Below, piece by piece: positions 27,014 to 36,152 of a stretch of 64,000 bases of DNA (within the stretch, counting starts at the first letter, position 1; each line of letters starts with the position of its first letter). The position numbers and the translations under genes are program-made. Source of the DNA: UBA5859 sp041940025 (GTDB lineage Bacteria; Pseudomonadota; Gammaproteobacteria; UBA5859); NCBI GenBank assembly GCA_041940025.1, contig JBGTSY010000007.1, forward strand, positions 62,001 through 126,000, read 5' to 3'. The notes under the pieces are model-generated. The model ran no database searches. It saw nothing but the letters and a program-made list of their open reading frames with translations, and had not been told where the DNA came from.

Positions 27014-28597
27014 TTATTCTGCTAATACGTTTTTAACAACCTCTGTGAGTTGATGATACAGATATGGTTTCTGAATAAAACCCGCCAAGCCTTTTCCGGC
27101 AAATTGATTAATTGCCGTTTGTTCGTTATAGCCGCTCGTCAATATGGTGGGTACGCTATCGTCAATACGCCTTAATTCCCGAAATGTCTCTACGCCGTTC
27201 ATTTTCGGCATAGTCATATCGAGCATAACGACAGAGATATCTTTATGGTGCTCACGAAAAACTGCCACGCCTTGCTCTCCATCAACTGCCAGGAGCACTT
27301 GAAAACCCATTTTCTTGAACATCTCACGAGAGAGCTTGCGTACCTGCTCTTCGTCATCAATAATCAATACTGTCCCTGTGCTCTTCCAATCTTTATTAAT
27401 AGTGCCAAACTTATGGACAGTCTCGGCGCTATTGCTCACTACTGGGAACAAAATCTTAAAGGTACTGCCTTTGTTGGGCTCACTATATACTTTTATCACG
27501 CCTTTGTGGCCCAGAACAATTCCCAGAATAGCGGATAAACCTAATCCTCTACCGGTAAATTTAGTGGTAAAAAAGGGATCAAATATGCGCTCTTTGGTGG
27601 CTGCATCCATACCGATTCCAGAATCGGCAACCTCTAGATATACAAACCGGCCCTCTCCGAGTCCACTATTTTGAAATGTCTCTACAAGATAATCTTGATC
27701 ACAATACATAGAGCCAATTGTGATCGAGATCTGTCCCACATCTTCACCTATAGCTTCAGCAGCATTGACAATAAGATTTAAAATCACCTGTCGGATCTGG
27801 GCCACATCACCCTCAATCGCAGGGATATCCGACTCGAAGTGGTAACTTAAGGAACATTTTTTTGATATCGACACGTCCAACAAACGTCCCATATCTTCTA
27901 CTACTTCCTGTAGGTTCAATGGCTGGATGATGAATTTGCCTTTTCCAGAGTATGCCAACATTTGCCGAGTCAGTTCAGAGGCTTGCTTCACGCCTTTTAC
28001 TAACTCTTCAATATAAAGGTAGGCGTCACTCTCTGGCGGTGTCGAGACTTTTGCCAAGTCTGCATATCCCAAGATACCAGTTAAGATGTTGTTAAAATCA
28101 TGGGCGATGCCACCCGCCAAAATGCCTAAACTCTCCATCTTTTGCGCTTGTTGTAACTGCTCGTCCAACAGTTTTCGGTCAGATTCCGCCTTAAGGCGTT
28201 CTGTAATATCTAGAATGATCGCTGCGCCAACCGCCTGGCCTCCATAAGTTGACGCCTGCAGATGTACCTCTACCGGATATGTGGTTCCATCCTTTCTCTT
28301 GTGAACTGTTTCAAATATCAGAGATGTTTCACTACCACTGCGCAACGGTTCGATCATTGAATTAAAGGATGGCTCAGTGAAGTCCGGCTTTAAGTCAATA
28401 GGCGTCAATCCCCGTAACTCCTCCATGCTGTAGTTTAAATTCTCCCGAGCCGTACGATTGACATTGATAAAATACAAGGAATGAAGATCAAAGACATAAA
28501 TTTCATTTAGGGATTCCTCCACCAGGCGCGCCAAATCTAATGGGCTGGCGGAGTCATCAATATGCGGTTTTGAATCCTGACTAGATTGGTTGCTCAA
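27014..28597 (-). CDS. PAS-domain hybrid histidine kinase
   Basis: A cytoplasmic hybrid kinase of 527 residues with no transmembrane helix. An N-terminal PAS domain (about 25-135) ends in the PAC-like VGAAIILDITERLKAE. Next come the H-box AGGIAHDFNNILTGILGYADL, the N-box LNLIVNAAEAIG, the G-boxes DSGIGM and GRGLGLSAILGIV, and a C-terminal receiver (about 410-527) with phospho-aspartate in VVMLDMTMPKMNG and the lysine in IQKPY. The start is TTG 28597, set by AGGAG at 28605-28609 with 7-nt spacing; the longer frame to 28621 would place that ribosome site inside the gene. No partner regulator or output gene adjoins it, so its pathway is unknown. Confidence 0.9.
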   Translation of the reverse strand: MSNQSSQDSKPHIDDSASPLDLARLVEESLNEIYVFDLHSLYFINVNRTARENLNYSMEELRGLTPIDLKPDFTEPSFNSMIEPLRSGSETSLIFETVHKRKDGTTYPVEVHLQASTYGGQAVGAAIILDITERLKAESDRKLLDEQLQQAQKMESLGILAGGIAHDFNNILTGILGYADLAKVSTPPESDAYLYIEELVKGVKQASELTRQMLAYSGKGKFIIQPLNLQEVVEDMGRLLDVSISKKCSLSYHFESDIPAIEGDVAQIRQVILNLIVNAAEAIGEDVGQISITIGSMYCDQDYLVETFQNSGLGEGRFVYLEVADSGIGMDAATKERIFDPFFTTKFTGRGLGLSAILGIVLGHKGVIKVYSEPNKGSTFKILFPVVSNSAETVHKFGTINKDWKSTGTVLIIDDEEQVRKLSREMFKKMGFQVLLAVDGEQGVAVFREHHKDISVVMLDMTMPKMNGVETFRELRRIDDSVPTILTSGYNEQTAINQFAGKGLAGFIQKPYLYHQLTEVVKNVLAE

Positions 28598-29158
28598 AGT
28601 GACACTCCTGGTTAGAAACAAGAGGGTTTTTTACCTTTATAACCACTCAGGGAGATAACAGAACTACGTAAATGTAAATGATAACTTATCTAATTTTTGT
28701 CCCCTGCTATTCTTTTTTCACCGGTTTTTGTGTTGATTGCTCAAAAAATCTTATTTTTATTCTTTTGAAGCATAGATCAAATTTTTCGCTATTTCTAATC
28801 TATTATCCACCGCGCACTGCCATCAGGATACAGAATCAGTCTGTCCACCATGGTCTTTTTTTGTGTTAAATCGGGCACTTGGTAAAATACGACGTACAGT
28901 GACTATCTTATAGTCCGAAAATCGTCACACTCACTCATCCGTTCTCACTCTACACACGATTCTTGTATCACTACCCCCAACAGCAATTCCGAGGAAGAAT
29001 AGTGAATTCACCCATCCCTGCCTGGGCTAAATTCGGTTAAAATAGATGTATTTATCTCTTCTCTATCTCAATCCTTTAGTCAATTGGATAACGGAACGGA
29101 GTGGTGAAGAGCGTCAGTAGGCTAAGTATCAAATAATATTAAGAAAGTAGTGAATTAG
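28598..29158. other. 561-bp gene-poor stretch with the kinase ribosome binding site
   Basis: The region between the divergent kinase and hydrolase genes is AT-rich. AGGAG at 28605-28609 serves the kinase TTG start on the minus strand. A 63-codon plus-strand frame at 28678-28869 lacks coding signs. Promoters for both genes should be here, but no -35/-10 pair stands out. Confidence 0.5.
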
Positions 29159-30061
29159 ATGTCCTCCTCACACCTGCAACGACAATCTCTAGCTGTCGAC
29201 GACGGCAACCTCTCCTACCTCTGTAGCGAACCCAATGTACACCCGGTGAATATTCATCTGTTGCACGCAACCGGATTTAACGCACAGACCTATAGGCAAC
29301 TTTTGGAGCCACTTTCCAAACACTTCAATGTCTATGCCTCAGATCTTCGCGGCCACGGGAAAAGTGATGCACTGGCCGATCCCAGTCAGTTCCACTCTTG
29401 GGACATCTATCGCCAAGATTTCTATAAAATACTGCGCGAAATGGATCGCCCGACCTATCTCATTGGTCATTCAGTGGGATCGATTATCAGTATTGCCGGT
29501 GCAGCGAACTGTCCCCACATTGTGAAGGGGCTGATCTTGACCGAGCCCCTGATGTTTCCACCCGCTTTACAGCTCCTGATGAAGCAAAATAATGCGGAAA
29601 ACAATCCAATGGTCATTGGTGCGCGCAAACGTAGAGCACAGTTTCCGTCCAAACAAGCGATGATAGAAAACTATATTGGCAAAGGCGCATTTAAGACCTG
29701 GCCCAGATCCTGGATTGAAGACTATGTAGACGGAGGGAGTCGAGAATTAGCAACCGGAGAGTGTCGATTGACTTGTGAACCAGAATGGGAAGCCAAGTCT
29801 TTTCAAGTATCGGAAATCACACCTTGGGATCAGATTGCGACACTCGCGTGTCCAACAACGATCCTCTATGGCGCCAGTGGTACTTCTACATGCAGTCCAC
29901 TGGGTGTAGAAAAATACCTGGAGTTACAACCCGGAACCCGTGTCATTCAAGATCCCGAAGCCAGCCACTTTCTTCCCATGGAGAATCCACAATTAGTCAT
30001 TGATGAAGTCAAACGAATGGCGTTCGAAGCCTCGGATATCGATAGGGCATCTGTACAATAG
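29159..30061 (+). CDS. Alpha/beta hydrolase
   Basis: A 300-residue cytoplasmic alpha/beta hydrolase. The oxyanion region is HATGFNAQTY, the strand-4 block DLRGHGKSDA, the nucleophile elbow GHSVGS, and the catalytic histidine in EASHFLPMENP. The acid is probably in the late strand near ILYGASG. It resembles lipase/C-C hydrolase members, but the substrate cannot be fixed. It is followed after 113 bp by the LysE-type exporter on the same strand. No signal peptide is seen. Confidence 0.85.
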   Translation: MSSSHLQRQSLAVDDGNLSYLCSEPNVHPVNIHLLHATGFNAQTYRQLLEPLSKHFNVYASDLRGHGKSDALADPSQFHSWDIYRQDFYKILREMDRPTYLIGHSVGSIISIAGAANCPHIVKGLILTEPLMFPPALQLLMKQNNAENNPMVIGARKRRAQFPSKQAMIENYIGKGAFKTWPRSWIEDYVDGGSRELATGECRLTCEPEWEAKSFQVSEITPWDQIATLACPTTILYGASGTSTCSPLGVEKYLELQPGTRVIQDPEASHFLPMENPQLVIDEVKRMAFEASDIDRASVQ

Positions 30062-30174
30062 CGTTACCTGAAACTAATTTGCAGGTACTTTTTCAACCCC
30101 TGAGTATTAACGGTTGGTGTAGATAGGCGCGGTATTCGCGCCTCAAACCAATTACCATGCATGAATAATCGGTT

Positions 30175-30789
30175 ATGACTGTCACCAGTACACTGGCTCT
30201 ACTATTCACCATGCTCGTATTAGCTCTAGCACCGAGTATCAGTGTGTTAACCGTATGCACACGCGCTATCAGTTTTGGATTTCACCATGGCGCATTGACC
30301 GCCCTGGGTATTTTAACGGGAGATCTGATATTTATTGCTATCGCACTTTTTGGACTCTCCTACCTCACCGAACAACTTAATGAGTCCATCACCTGGATTA
30401 AATTAGCGGGTGCGGCGTTTATTTTATGGATGGGTGTCTCCCTATGGCGCGCGCCACCCGCTCAAAAGAATACTGAGGTTTCCGCCTCTCACACGACTCT
30501 TTCCAGCTTCATGGCCGGATTAAGTATGACGCTTGTTGATACTAAAGCTATCGCCTTTTATATAGGATTTTTTCCAGCATTCTTTGATGTAACCGTTCTT
30601 AGAACGAGTGATATTGCTATCATCTTTGTGGTGACCATTATCGCGGTAGGCGGCGCCAAGCTATTTTATGCCTATTGGAGCGCACGTAGCGGAAATCTTA
30701 TTCAATCTAAAATAGGCGACCGCTTAAATAGGCTAACAGGTATTTTATTGATGTTGATTGGTGCTAGTATTGTGCTGTCACTATTCTAA
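30175..30789 (+). CDS. LysE/RhtB-family transporter
   Basis: A 204-residue inner-membrane exporter of the LysE/RhtB family, which exports amino acids or related metabolites by proton exchange. Six hydrophobic segments are visible. The N-terminal LALAPSISVLTVCTRAISFGFHHGALTALGILTGDL is the family signature; the conserved P and G positions are kept. The stop codon overlaps the next ATG (TAATG), so it is translationally coupled to the amidohydrolase gene. The substrate is unknown; the coupling suggests a link to that enzyme's chemistry. Confidence 0.9.
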   Translation: MTVTSTLALLFTMLVLALAPSISVLTVCTRAISFGFHHGALTALGILTGDLIFIAIALFGLSYLTEQLNESITWIKLAGAAFILWMGVSLWRAPPAQKNTEVSASHTTLSSFMAGLSMTLVDTKAIAFYIGFFPAFFDVTVLRTSDIAIIFVVTIIAVGGAKLFYAYWSARSGNLIQSKIGDRLNRLTGILLMLIGASIVLSLF

Positions 30790-31538
30790 TGCGAGGTGCC
30801 AATAGACTGGCCATGGACTATCGCATACCTCAATTTGATGCCCATTTTCACATCATTGAACCGGGGTTTTCCCTTGTCCCAAACCAAGGTTGTCTACCGG
30901 AACATGACACTAGTAACGACTACCAACAGCAGATGACACCACTAGATACTGTCGGTAGCGCGGTGGTATCGGCTTCATGTCAAGCATACGATCACGCTTA
31001 CCTCATCCATGCGCTGACAATTCTCGGACCAAGCTATGTGGGTGTCATGCAACTTCATCCTCACACCAGCGATGCCACACTCATGCCGCTGAATCTATTG
31101 AGTGTTCGCGCTATTCGTTTCAATCTAAAACGAAGCAGTGACATCCCGTTCGATCAATTTATGCGATTAGCAACTCGGGTTGATGAATGATTCGGTTGGC
31201 ACACCGAACTCTATGTGGATTCAGATGTTCTAGAGGAACTTTTACCTCAACTTAAAGGCATTCCGAGAGTGTGCCTGGATCATTTCGGTCTGTCTAAGGG
31301 CGGATTCGATACCGTTGTTAAATTAGCTGAAGGCGACGCATACGTGAAGGCCAGCGGATCCTCAGGTGTAGACTTTTCAATTTCCTCAGCATTGAAGACG
31401 CTCTACGACGCCAATCCTAATGGTTTGATATTTGGCACTGATTTGCCTGGCACGCGCGCGCCACGTCCATTTTGTATCAAAGATGACGAAGTGATCCGAG
31501 AATCCTTTAGTCAATTAGACGGAAAGGATTTTATATAA
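30789..31538 (+). pseudogene. Amidohydrolase (TIM-barrel) interrupted by an in-frame UGA
   Basis: A metal-dependent amidohydrolase of the 2-pyrone-4,6-dicarboxylate-hydrolase-like type, about 249 codons in one frame. The N-terminal half begins FDAHFHIIEP (metal-binding HxH) and continues to VRAIRFNLKR. It then meets a TGA at 31188-31190 and resumes in the same frame with FGWHTELYVDS, VCLDHFGLSK and FGTDLPGTRAPRPF, which carries the catalytic aspartate region. No frameshift or length change is visible, so one base change explains the break. The simplest reading is a recent nonsense mutation or sequencing error. A short hairpin (TTCGGT/ACCGAA) directly follows the UGA, but its position does not fit a bacterial SECIS element. 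It is coupled to the exporter upstream. Confidence 0.8.
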
Positions 31539-31998
31539 AAACGCTATTAATCTAGACCAGCCAACAGTAGTTCCAAAGCAGATACATTGCTCTGAGATTA
31601 AACATAGCCACAAAACCTGAGCTATTTTCATGTAACTGACCGAGGCGGGTTGGTTAGTTTTTATACAGCACCCCTCAGCTTGGTTTATTTTTTATAACCA
31701 TCTCTAAAGTCCGCAACACGTAACGCCGACTAATTACTATGTGACACCTGCTTGAACTGTCGATTTCAGAAAATAAATAAGCTAAAAACCATTTCGATAG
31801 GAAAAGCGATTTTGTCCACTAAAAGAAGGTTTTCTAAAGGTGTGACACCTGTGCTGTGGCACATAAAAGTACAGCAGATTCTCTACAAGCTGAAATAGAC
31901 AAAAAGACAACTCGCAGATGGCTTGCTGTTAAACGCGCCAGAGAAGAGAAGACTATCAATATACTCATTTTTAGAAAAACAGTGTTATCGGGGCTCAC
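31539..31998. other. 460-bp gene-poor stretch with repeated TGTGACACCTG
   Basis: The 11-mer TGTGACACCTG occurs twice, at 31740-31750 and 31841-31851; the second lies in a near-perfect palindrome AGGTGTGACACCT (31838-31850). They lie about 250 and 150 bp before the small exported gene and could be operators for it. No gene was recognised. Confidence 0.4.
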
Positions 31999-32283
31999 AT
32001 GAAACACGCCTTATTGTCATTACCACTAATTGTTTGTTTAATGGGATTTACGACTGGCAATCGAACACCACAAGGCTATTTTATTGCTGCCTTGGTAGAT
32101 TCGCAGGTCACGCGAGCAAAACTTAGATGCGAAGAAACATCGGAACTATGCCCCATGGTAAAAGAAAACTTAACGCTTCTTGCAACAGATATCGAAGCCT
32201 TGTGCGCGATGCGAAACACTACAGAGTGCCAGGGTTTGCTAGATTCATTAGATTATATTCACTCCGTACTCATCACATTGTAG
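31999..32283 (+). CDS. Small exported protein of unknown function
   Basis: A 94-residue protein with a Sec signal peptide (MKHALLSLPLIVCLMGF, cleavage near TTG-N). The mature part has five cysteines (one in LRCEETSEL, one in ELCPMVK, then LCAM and ECQ), likely forming disulfides in the periplasm or outside. I do not recognise the family. CGGGG lies 5 nt before the ATG. It lies between the amidohydrolase and thioesterase genes; no functional link is evident. Confidence 0.6.
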   Translation: MKHALLSLPLIVCLMGFTTGNRTPQGYFIAALVDSQVTRAKLRCEETSELCPMVKENLTLLATDIEALCAMRNTTECQGLLDSLDYIHSVLITL

Positions 32284-32590
32284 TCTCACTCTCAGTTCTA
32301 TACCTAACTGATAGCGCCTTGACCGCAGAATGCAATCAAGGCTGATAATCTTTTCAGGACTTCACTCCGTTCAAGTTGGCTGTTAACTAAACCATTGCAC
32401 GCAAGTGACATCGCCCCAAAAGCCAACGCACTACCAAGCTACGCCACCAATGGCAAGGATATCTGTTTTCAACGGCACCAATTTCCAGATGGCGGAATGG
32501 CTCAGGAGCAGGTATGGTATGCACCTCTATTATTTGAAAAACAAAAAACTGCCAACACGAAAGTTGATTTCACAAAAGAAGAAAAGCGAC
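32284..32590. other. 307-bp spacer before the thioesterase gene
   Basis: The stretch is in frame with the thioesterase back to 32405, but its translation is lysine-rich and unlike the family, and the true start is at 32591. Nothing else was recognised. Confidence 0.4.
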
Positions 32591-33388
32591 ATGAAGTATT
32601 TATACGAAAAAAATGGAAACGTCTATACCCCTAGTGAACATGCCCTTGGACCTTGGGGACCAACCGCACTCCATGGCGGCGCCACTGCTGGCCTCATGGG
32701 TCATGCGTTAGAGCTGGCATCTGATCGTGATGATCTCCAGTTCGCGCGTATGACACTGGATATGTTTCGGCCCGTTCCCTTATCTCCCCTCACTGTTGAA
32801 AGCCGAATAGTACGAGATGGAAAACGAATACAAATCATAGAGACCACTGTGATCGCCGCCGGTAAAGAAGTGGCTAAAGGCACTGGCCTCAAACTGAAGC
32901 AGACGGAGATTGAACTGCCTGACGGTGTCACTCTTGCCAGTGATACTCTCACTGATCCTGAACAGCTAGAAACCATGAGCATGATGGGTAGCACCAATCA
33001 GAGCAATTTACCCCCTGGCTTACACTATAATTTGCAGATGAAACGCATCAGCGGCTTTACCGCCAAAGGTGAAGGACAAGCCTGGTTTTATATGCCTCTA
33101 GAGGTAGTAAAAGATAAGCCCACCACACCCTTTGTACATATGTGTATGATTTCGGATTTTGGTAACGGTACCGGACAAATTTATGTAAAGAACAGTATGG
33201 GCTCTATTAATGCGGATATCAGTTTACATCTGCATCGCATCCCCACCGAAAAATGGATCGGTTTTGATTCAAAAACTGAGATGCAATTAAACGGCGTGGG
33301 TATCATTCTCACAAAGTTATACGACACGAAGGGCCCCATAGGCCATATTTCTCAATGCGTGATGCCGCAAATGATGCAAAAAAAATAA
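32591..33388 (+). CDS. Thioesterase-family protein (double hotdog, TesB-like)
   Basis: A 265-residue acyl-CoA thioesterase-like protein with two hotdog halves. The N-terminal half has the family block PSEHALGPWGPTALHGGATAGLMGHALE, followed by FARMTLDMFRPVPLSPL; the second half includes FVHMCMISDFGNGTGQIY and the end strand region SLHLHRIPTEKWIGFD. Such proteins hydrolyse acyl-CoAs; the chain length is unknown. I chose ATG 32591; the longer frame back to 32405 encodes a lysine-rich stretch foreign to the family. It is monocistronic. Confidence 0.85.
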   Translation: MKYLYEKNGNVYTPSEHALGPWGPTALHGGATAGLMGHALELASDRDDLQFARMTLDMFRPVPLSPLTVESRIVRDGKRIQIIETTVIAAGKEVAKGTGLKLKQTEIELPDGVTLASDTLTDPEQLETMSMMGSTNQSNLPPGLHYNLQMKRISGFTAKGEGQAWFYMPLEVVKDKPTTPFVHMCMISDFGNGTGQIYVKNSMGSINADISLHLHRIPTEKWIGFDSKTEMQLNGVGIILTKLYDTKGPIGHISQCVMPQMMQKK

Positions 33389-33632
33389 TCAATTTCAAAG
33401 AAGAGAACGGATTGTCTTTTAACAAATCCACATCATCAGGTGTGCATTCTTCTGTTTAGAATTGACCCATTATTTCATCCGTACTCATGGGTAGGTTCTT
33501 TAATTAATAGAATTGAAACCCTCTTGCCTTATCCAGATTAGATACATTCAGGATGCAAGTTAGGGCGAAGTTAACATTTAACGTGACGCATCATATCCAT
33601 TAAAAATCTGTTTGGTCTTATTGAGCTTATCT

Positions 33633-33773
33633 ATGGGAGATCACGCCTATGGATTTGGCGGCGGTCTCCCCCTCACCCAGCCCATTTTCGCCGTAGACGC
33701 CCGATTTCTTAGTCCGCTCGCACGTCCCGGTCAACGCTCAGGCAAAATTCTTGCCTACTTCAAATCGATATAA
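33633..33773 (+). CDS. Possible small ORF or gene fragment (46 codons)
   Basis: ATG to TAA encodes a glycine/proline/alanine-rich peptide beginning MGDHAYGFGGGLPLTQPIF and ending YFKSI. Base composition is clearly richer in G+C than its surroundings and codon use looks gene-like, but no ribosome binding site is evident and no family is recognised. It may be a piece of a larger lost gene. Confidence 0.25.
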   Translation: MGDHAYGFGGGLPLTQPIFAVDARFLSPLARPGQRSGKILAYFKSI

Positions 33774-33912
33774 ATTTCGATGATGGAGGCTGTGAAAACA
33801 CCAATTTTTAATTAAACCATCCGTCCATGCCATTTTTCCATGGACAACTGGCGTCCGGCAGCGCAAAAAATAGAGAAAAACCACCCCAAAGGACAATTTA
33901 ATAGATTATTCG

Positions 33913-33940
33913 TTGACCAGTGGACTAAGCTGTATATAAT
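33913..33940 (+). promoter_or_regulatory. Sigma-70 promoter and long leader of the cold-shock gene
   Basis: TTGACC (33913-33918) and TATAAT (33935-33940) are spaced by 16 bp. Transcription should start near 33947, giving a leader of about 150 nt before the ATG at 34097. This length fits the cspA-type 5' untranslated region that acts as an RNA thermosensor and slows translation at warm temperatures. Confidence 0.65.
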
Positions 33941-34096
33941 TCAATTAGCTTGTAAGTATGCTGACTATTTATGTAATACTTTTCGATTTCCATCAGTTAA
34001 GTCTTCGTTTTGATCTTCATAAGTAATTGCACGCTTCCTGCCGAAAAACGCCCAAACTCGGGCACAGATAAAATTGTAAGATAGGATGTAATAAAC

Positions 34097-34303
34097 ATGT
34101 CAAAAACCACAGGAACCGTAAAATGGTTCAACGAATCTAAAGGCTTTGGATTTATAGAGCAGGAGTCCGGGCCCGATGTGTTTGTGCACTTTAGTGCCAT
34201 CACTGGTAGTGGATTCAAAACCTTGGCTGAAGGTCAAAAAGTAGAGTTCAATGTCACTCAAGGCAAAAAGGGCCCACAAGCTGAAGAAGTAGTTGTTCTT
34301 TAA
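34097..34303 (+). CDS. Cold-shock protein (CspA family)
   Basis: A 68-residue single cold-shock domain with the RNA-binding motifs RNP1 KGFGFI (15-20) and RNP2 VFVHF (29-33), plus GTVKWFN near the start and a C-terminal GPQAEEVVVL. It binds single-stranded RNA and DNA as an RNA chaperone. The long leader suggests post-transcriptional cold control. The gene is monocistronic. Confidence 0.95.
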   Translation: MSKTTGTVKWFNESKGFGFIEQESGPDVFVHFSAITGSGFKTLAEGQKVEFNVTQGKKGPQAEEVVVL

Positions 34304-34554
34304 TCTTGGAAAGTGCGCCAAAACTTAGTAAGTACTTCGATAAATCTATTAATAATTTCCCCTAATAGTCAGACAAGAAATGAAAAGATAAGGTTGCACA
34401 CGCAATTATCATCTTAATGACTTCTTGGCAAAGGTATCGGTAAAACTTACAGGTTTTAACTTACCCAGAGGGAATGGTTCACTCTATGGCTGAAACAGCT
34501 TTGGTTTGAATCGTTCCCGGTTTTTTTGTTTGTATCTTCCACTAAGCAAACAGT
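34304..34554. other. 251-bp spacer after the cold-shock gene
   Basis: No gene or clear terminator was seen. The cold-shock and unknown genes are convergent here. Confidence 0.4.
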
Positions 34555-35217
34555 CTAGCTTTTTACTCCCATCATTAAAAACCCTGAAAACGCCGCATTA
34601 GAGGGGGACAAATTTTTGTCTACTAGTTTTTTGCTGTCGTTTATCAATTTTCGGTAACGCCGGTAAAATTCCCAGGTAGGCGTTGGATGATACTGTAGAT
34701 CCGTCAGCTCAAAATAACGAATAATATCCTTGGCTGTTGTCGGCTTTACGAAGACCTCTTTATTAGGCCTATAGTAAGCAGGAATAATGGTTATCAAACT
34801 CCACTTCGCTAACTTTTCAGTTTTTAACAGATCCACCATCGATTCAAAACCCGTACGCTGCGATCCATGCAAGATTTCGATCAACGAATCTACCAAAAAG
34901 ATCCTATCTTTCTCACTCNNNNNNNNNNGACAAATTTCATATGCGTTTTGCTCCCTGAGCTGAAAGTGGTGTGCCCGAAATTTGGGTTTTTCAAACATAG
35001 ACACCATTGAGGATAGACTCACTACTTTAACCATGTTCTCCGCAGTGGCACGCACATTCAGACAGTTAGGTTTGGAAAAACACTCCTGAGTCATGGCAAC
35101 CATTTTGTCCATTCGGTGTTTTTTACCAATTTCTACTAGCTTAGGATCTTGAAATCCACCGGGGTGATCTGCCAAAAATGTTGCTTCCAGCTCTTTTAAT
35201 CTATTTTTATCTAACAT
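34555..35217 (-). CDS. Hypothetical protein across an assembly gap
   Basis: A 220-codon frame with ten undetermined bases (34919-34928) in its middle. Both halves stay open in the same frame, so the gene is probably whole in the organism, but the true gap length is unknown. The product is a soluble, helix-rich basic protein without signal peptide or recognised family. Notable stretches are HPGGFQDPKLVEIGKKHRMDKM near the start and the later TPTWEFYRRYRKLI. It is surrounded by long non-coding stretches. Confidence 0.65.
   Translation of the reverse strand: MLDKNRLKELEATFLADHPGGFQDPKLVEIGKKHRMDKMVAMTQECFSKPNCLNVRATAENMVKVVSLSSMVSMFEKPKFRAHHFQLREQNAYEICXXXXSEKDRIFLVDSLIEILHGSQRTGFESMVDLLKTEKLAKWSLITIIPAYYRPNKEVFVKPTTAKDIIRYFELTDLQYHPTPTWEFYRRYRKLINDSKKLVDKNLSPSNAAFSGFLMMGVKS
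34919..34928. other. Assembly gap (10 Ns)
   Basis: Ten N bases interrupt the hypothetical gene. The real distance may differ from ten bases. Confidence 0.98.
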
Positions 35218-35606
35218 TTTCTACTTCTGTTGGGGATCCATCGGTTTAGAAACCGTCTATCCTGGTGTATGGCTCTTTTAGTTAAATGCAATCAGCTATT
35301 GTAGAAGTGTTCACTAGGGATCCAACTCTTAATTCTATAGAATTCTCCCAGACACCTGTATTGATTCAAAATGATGGATCCTAGGTGCATGGTGAATTGA
35401 GGCATCTAACCGGCAATCCCAAATGTGCCACCCATACTTATCAATGTTGATTTAATGTGACAGCGGGGCATTAATAACAGAATCATCACAAAAGCAGACA
35501 TCCGATTCAAGACAGTGCAACCACCAATAAATACTCTATGAGAGATGACACTCTTTCATCTGTTTTTAACTGCGCAGAGTTAAATCAGACAAAGCATCGT
35601 AGATCA
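35218..35606. other. 389-bp gene-poor stretch with palindromes
   Basis: The 14-bp palindrome AATTCTATAGAATT (35331-35344 region) and nearby GGATCC sites lie here. No gene was recognised. Confidence 0.35.
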
Positions 35607-36152
35607 TTAATACTGCTGTTCTGCTGATGTAACTTTAACAAATACTTCCATGCTACCGTCCTCTTTCAACAACAACACATCATAAGGCATAAAGCGATCT
35701 TCCACCTCCATACCGGGACTTCCCACCGGCATAGCCGGTACCACTAAGCCATGAGCGCCAGCAGGCGGCTTATACAAAAATTGCTGAATATAGCGCGCAG
35801 GGATATGTCCTTCGAACACATAACCTTCAGCGGAAACCGCTGTGTGGCAGGACTGATAATCTTGTGCAATGCCTTTATCCTGCTTCAAATGATACATATC
35901 CGTTGGATGATGGGTAGTCAATGCAAAACCTCTGTCGGCCATGTGATCCACCCACTTACCGCAACAGCCGCAGGTGGGGCTTTTGTAAACATGCAAAACT
36001 ATCTGTTCGCCTGCGCGCCTCTCTGCCGAAAGAGTTGCTACCTCATCACTCTTACCCCCAATGGCGTCTACCCTATCGTCTCGATCAGAGCAGGCAAATA
36101 AAATCGGAAGAAGTCCGGCTAAGATTAACAACTTATATGAATTTTTTATCAT
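35607..36152 (-). CDS. DUF411 metal-binding lipoprotein
   Basis: A 181-residue DUF411 protein, a family linked to copper or other metal handling. The signal peptide ILAGLLPILFACS ends in a lipobox, predicting a periplasmic lipoprotein. The metal-site block VYKSPTCGCCGKWVDHM is typical, followed by MYHLKQDKGI, SCHTAVSAEGYVFEGHIPA and GLVVPAMPVGSPGME. I chose ATG 36152, set by AAGGGAG (36160-36166) 7 nt upstream; the frame upstream is open but starts with polar residues. No copper pump or oxidase adjoins it. Confidence 0.85.
   Translation of the reverse strand: MIKNSYKLLILAGLLPILFACSDRDDRVDAIGGKSDEVATLSAERRAGEQIVLHVYKSPTCGCCGKWVDHMADRGFALTTHHPTDMYHLKQDKGIAQDYQSCHTAVSAEGYVFEGHIPARYIQQFLYKPPAGAHGLVVPAMPVGSPGMEVEDRFMPYDVLLLKEDGSMEVFVKVTSAEQQY

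Larger units (their letters stand above)
33389..34096. other. 708-bp stretch before the cold-shock gene
   Basis: The first part holds no recognised gene. A G+C-richer island at 33633-33773 encodes a 46-codon frame and is listed separately. The last part holds the cold-shock promoter and its long leader. Confidence 0.5.

Noticed and set aside
28678..28869. 63-codon frame between kinase and hydrolase
   Set aside because: AT-rich, phenylalanine/isoleucine-rich translation with no start signals.
31188..31208. UGA as selenocysteine with a SECIS hairpin
   Set aside because: The hairpin starts directly after the UGA and has a 6-bp stem, unlike bacterial SECIS geometry; selenocysteine is not known to me in this family.
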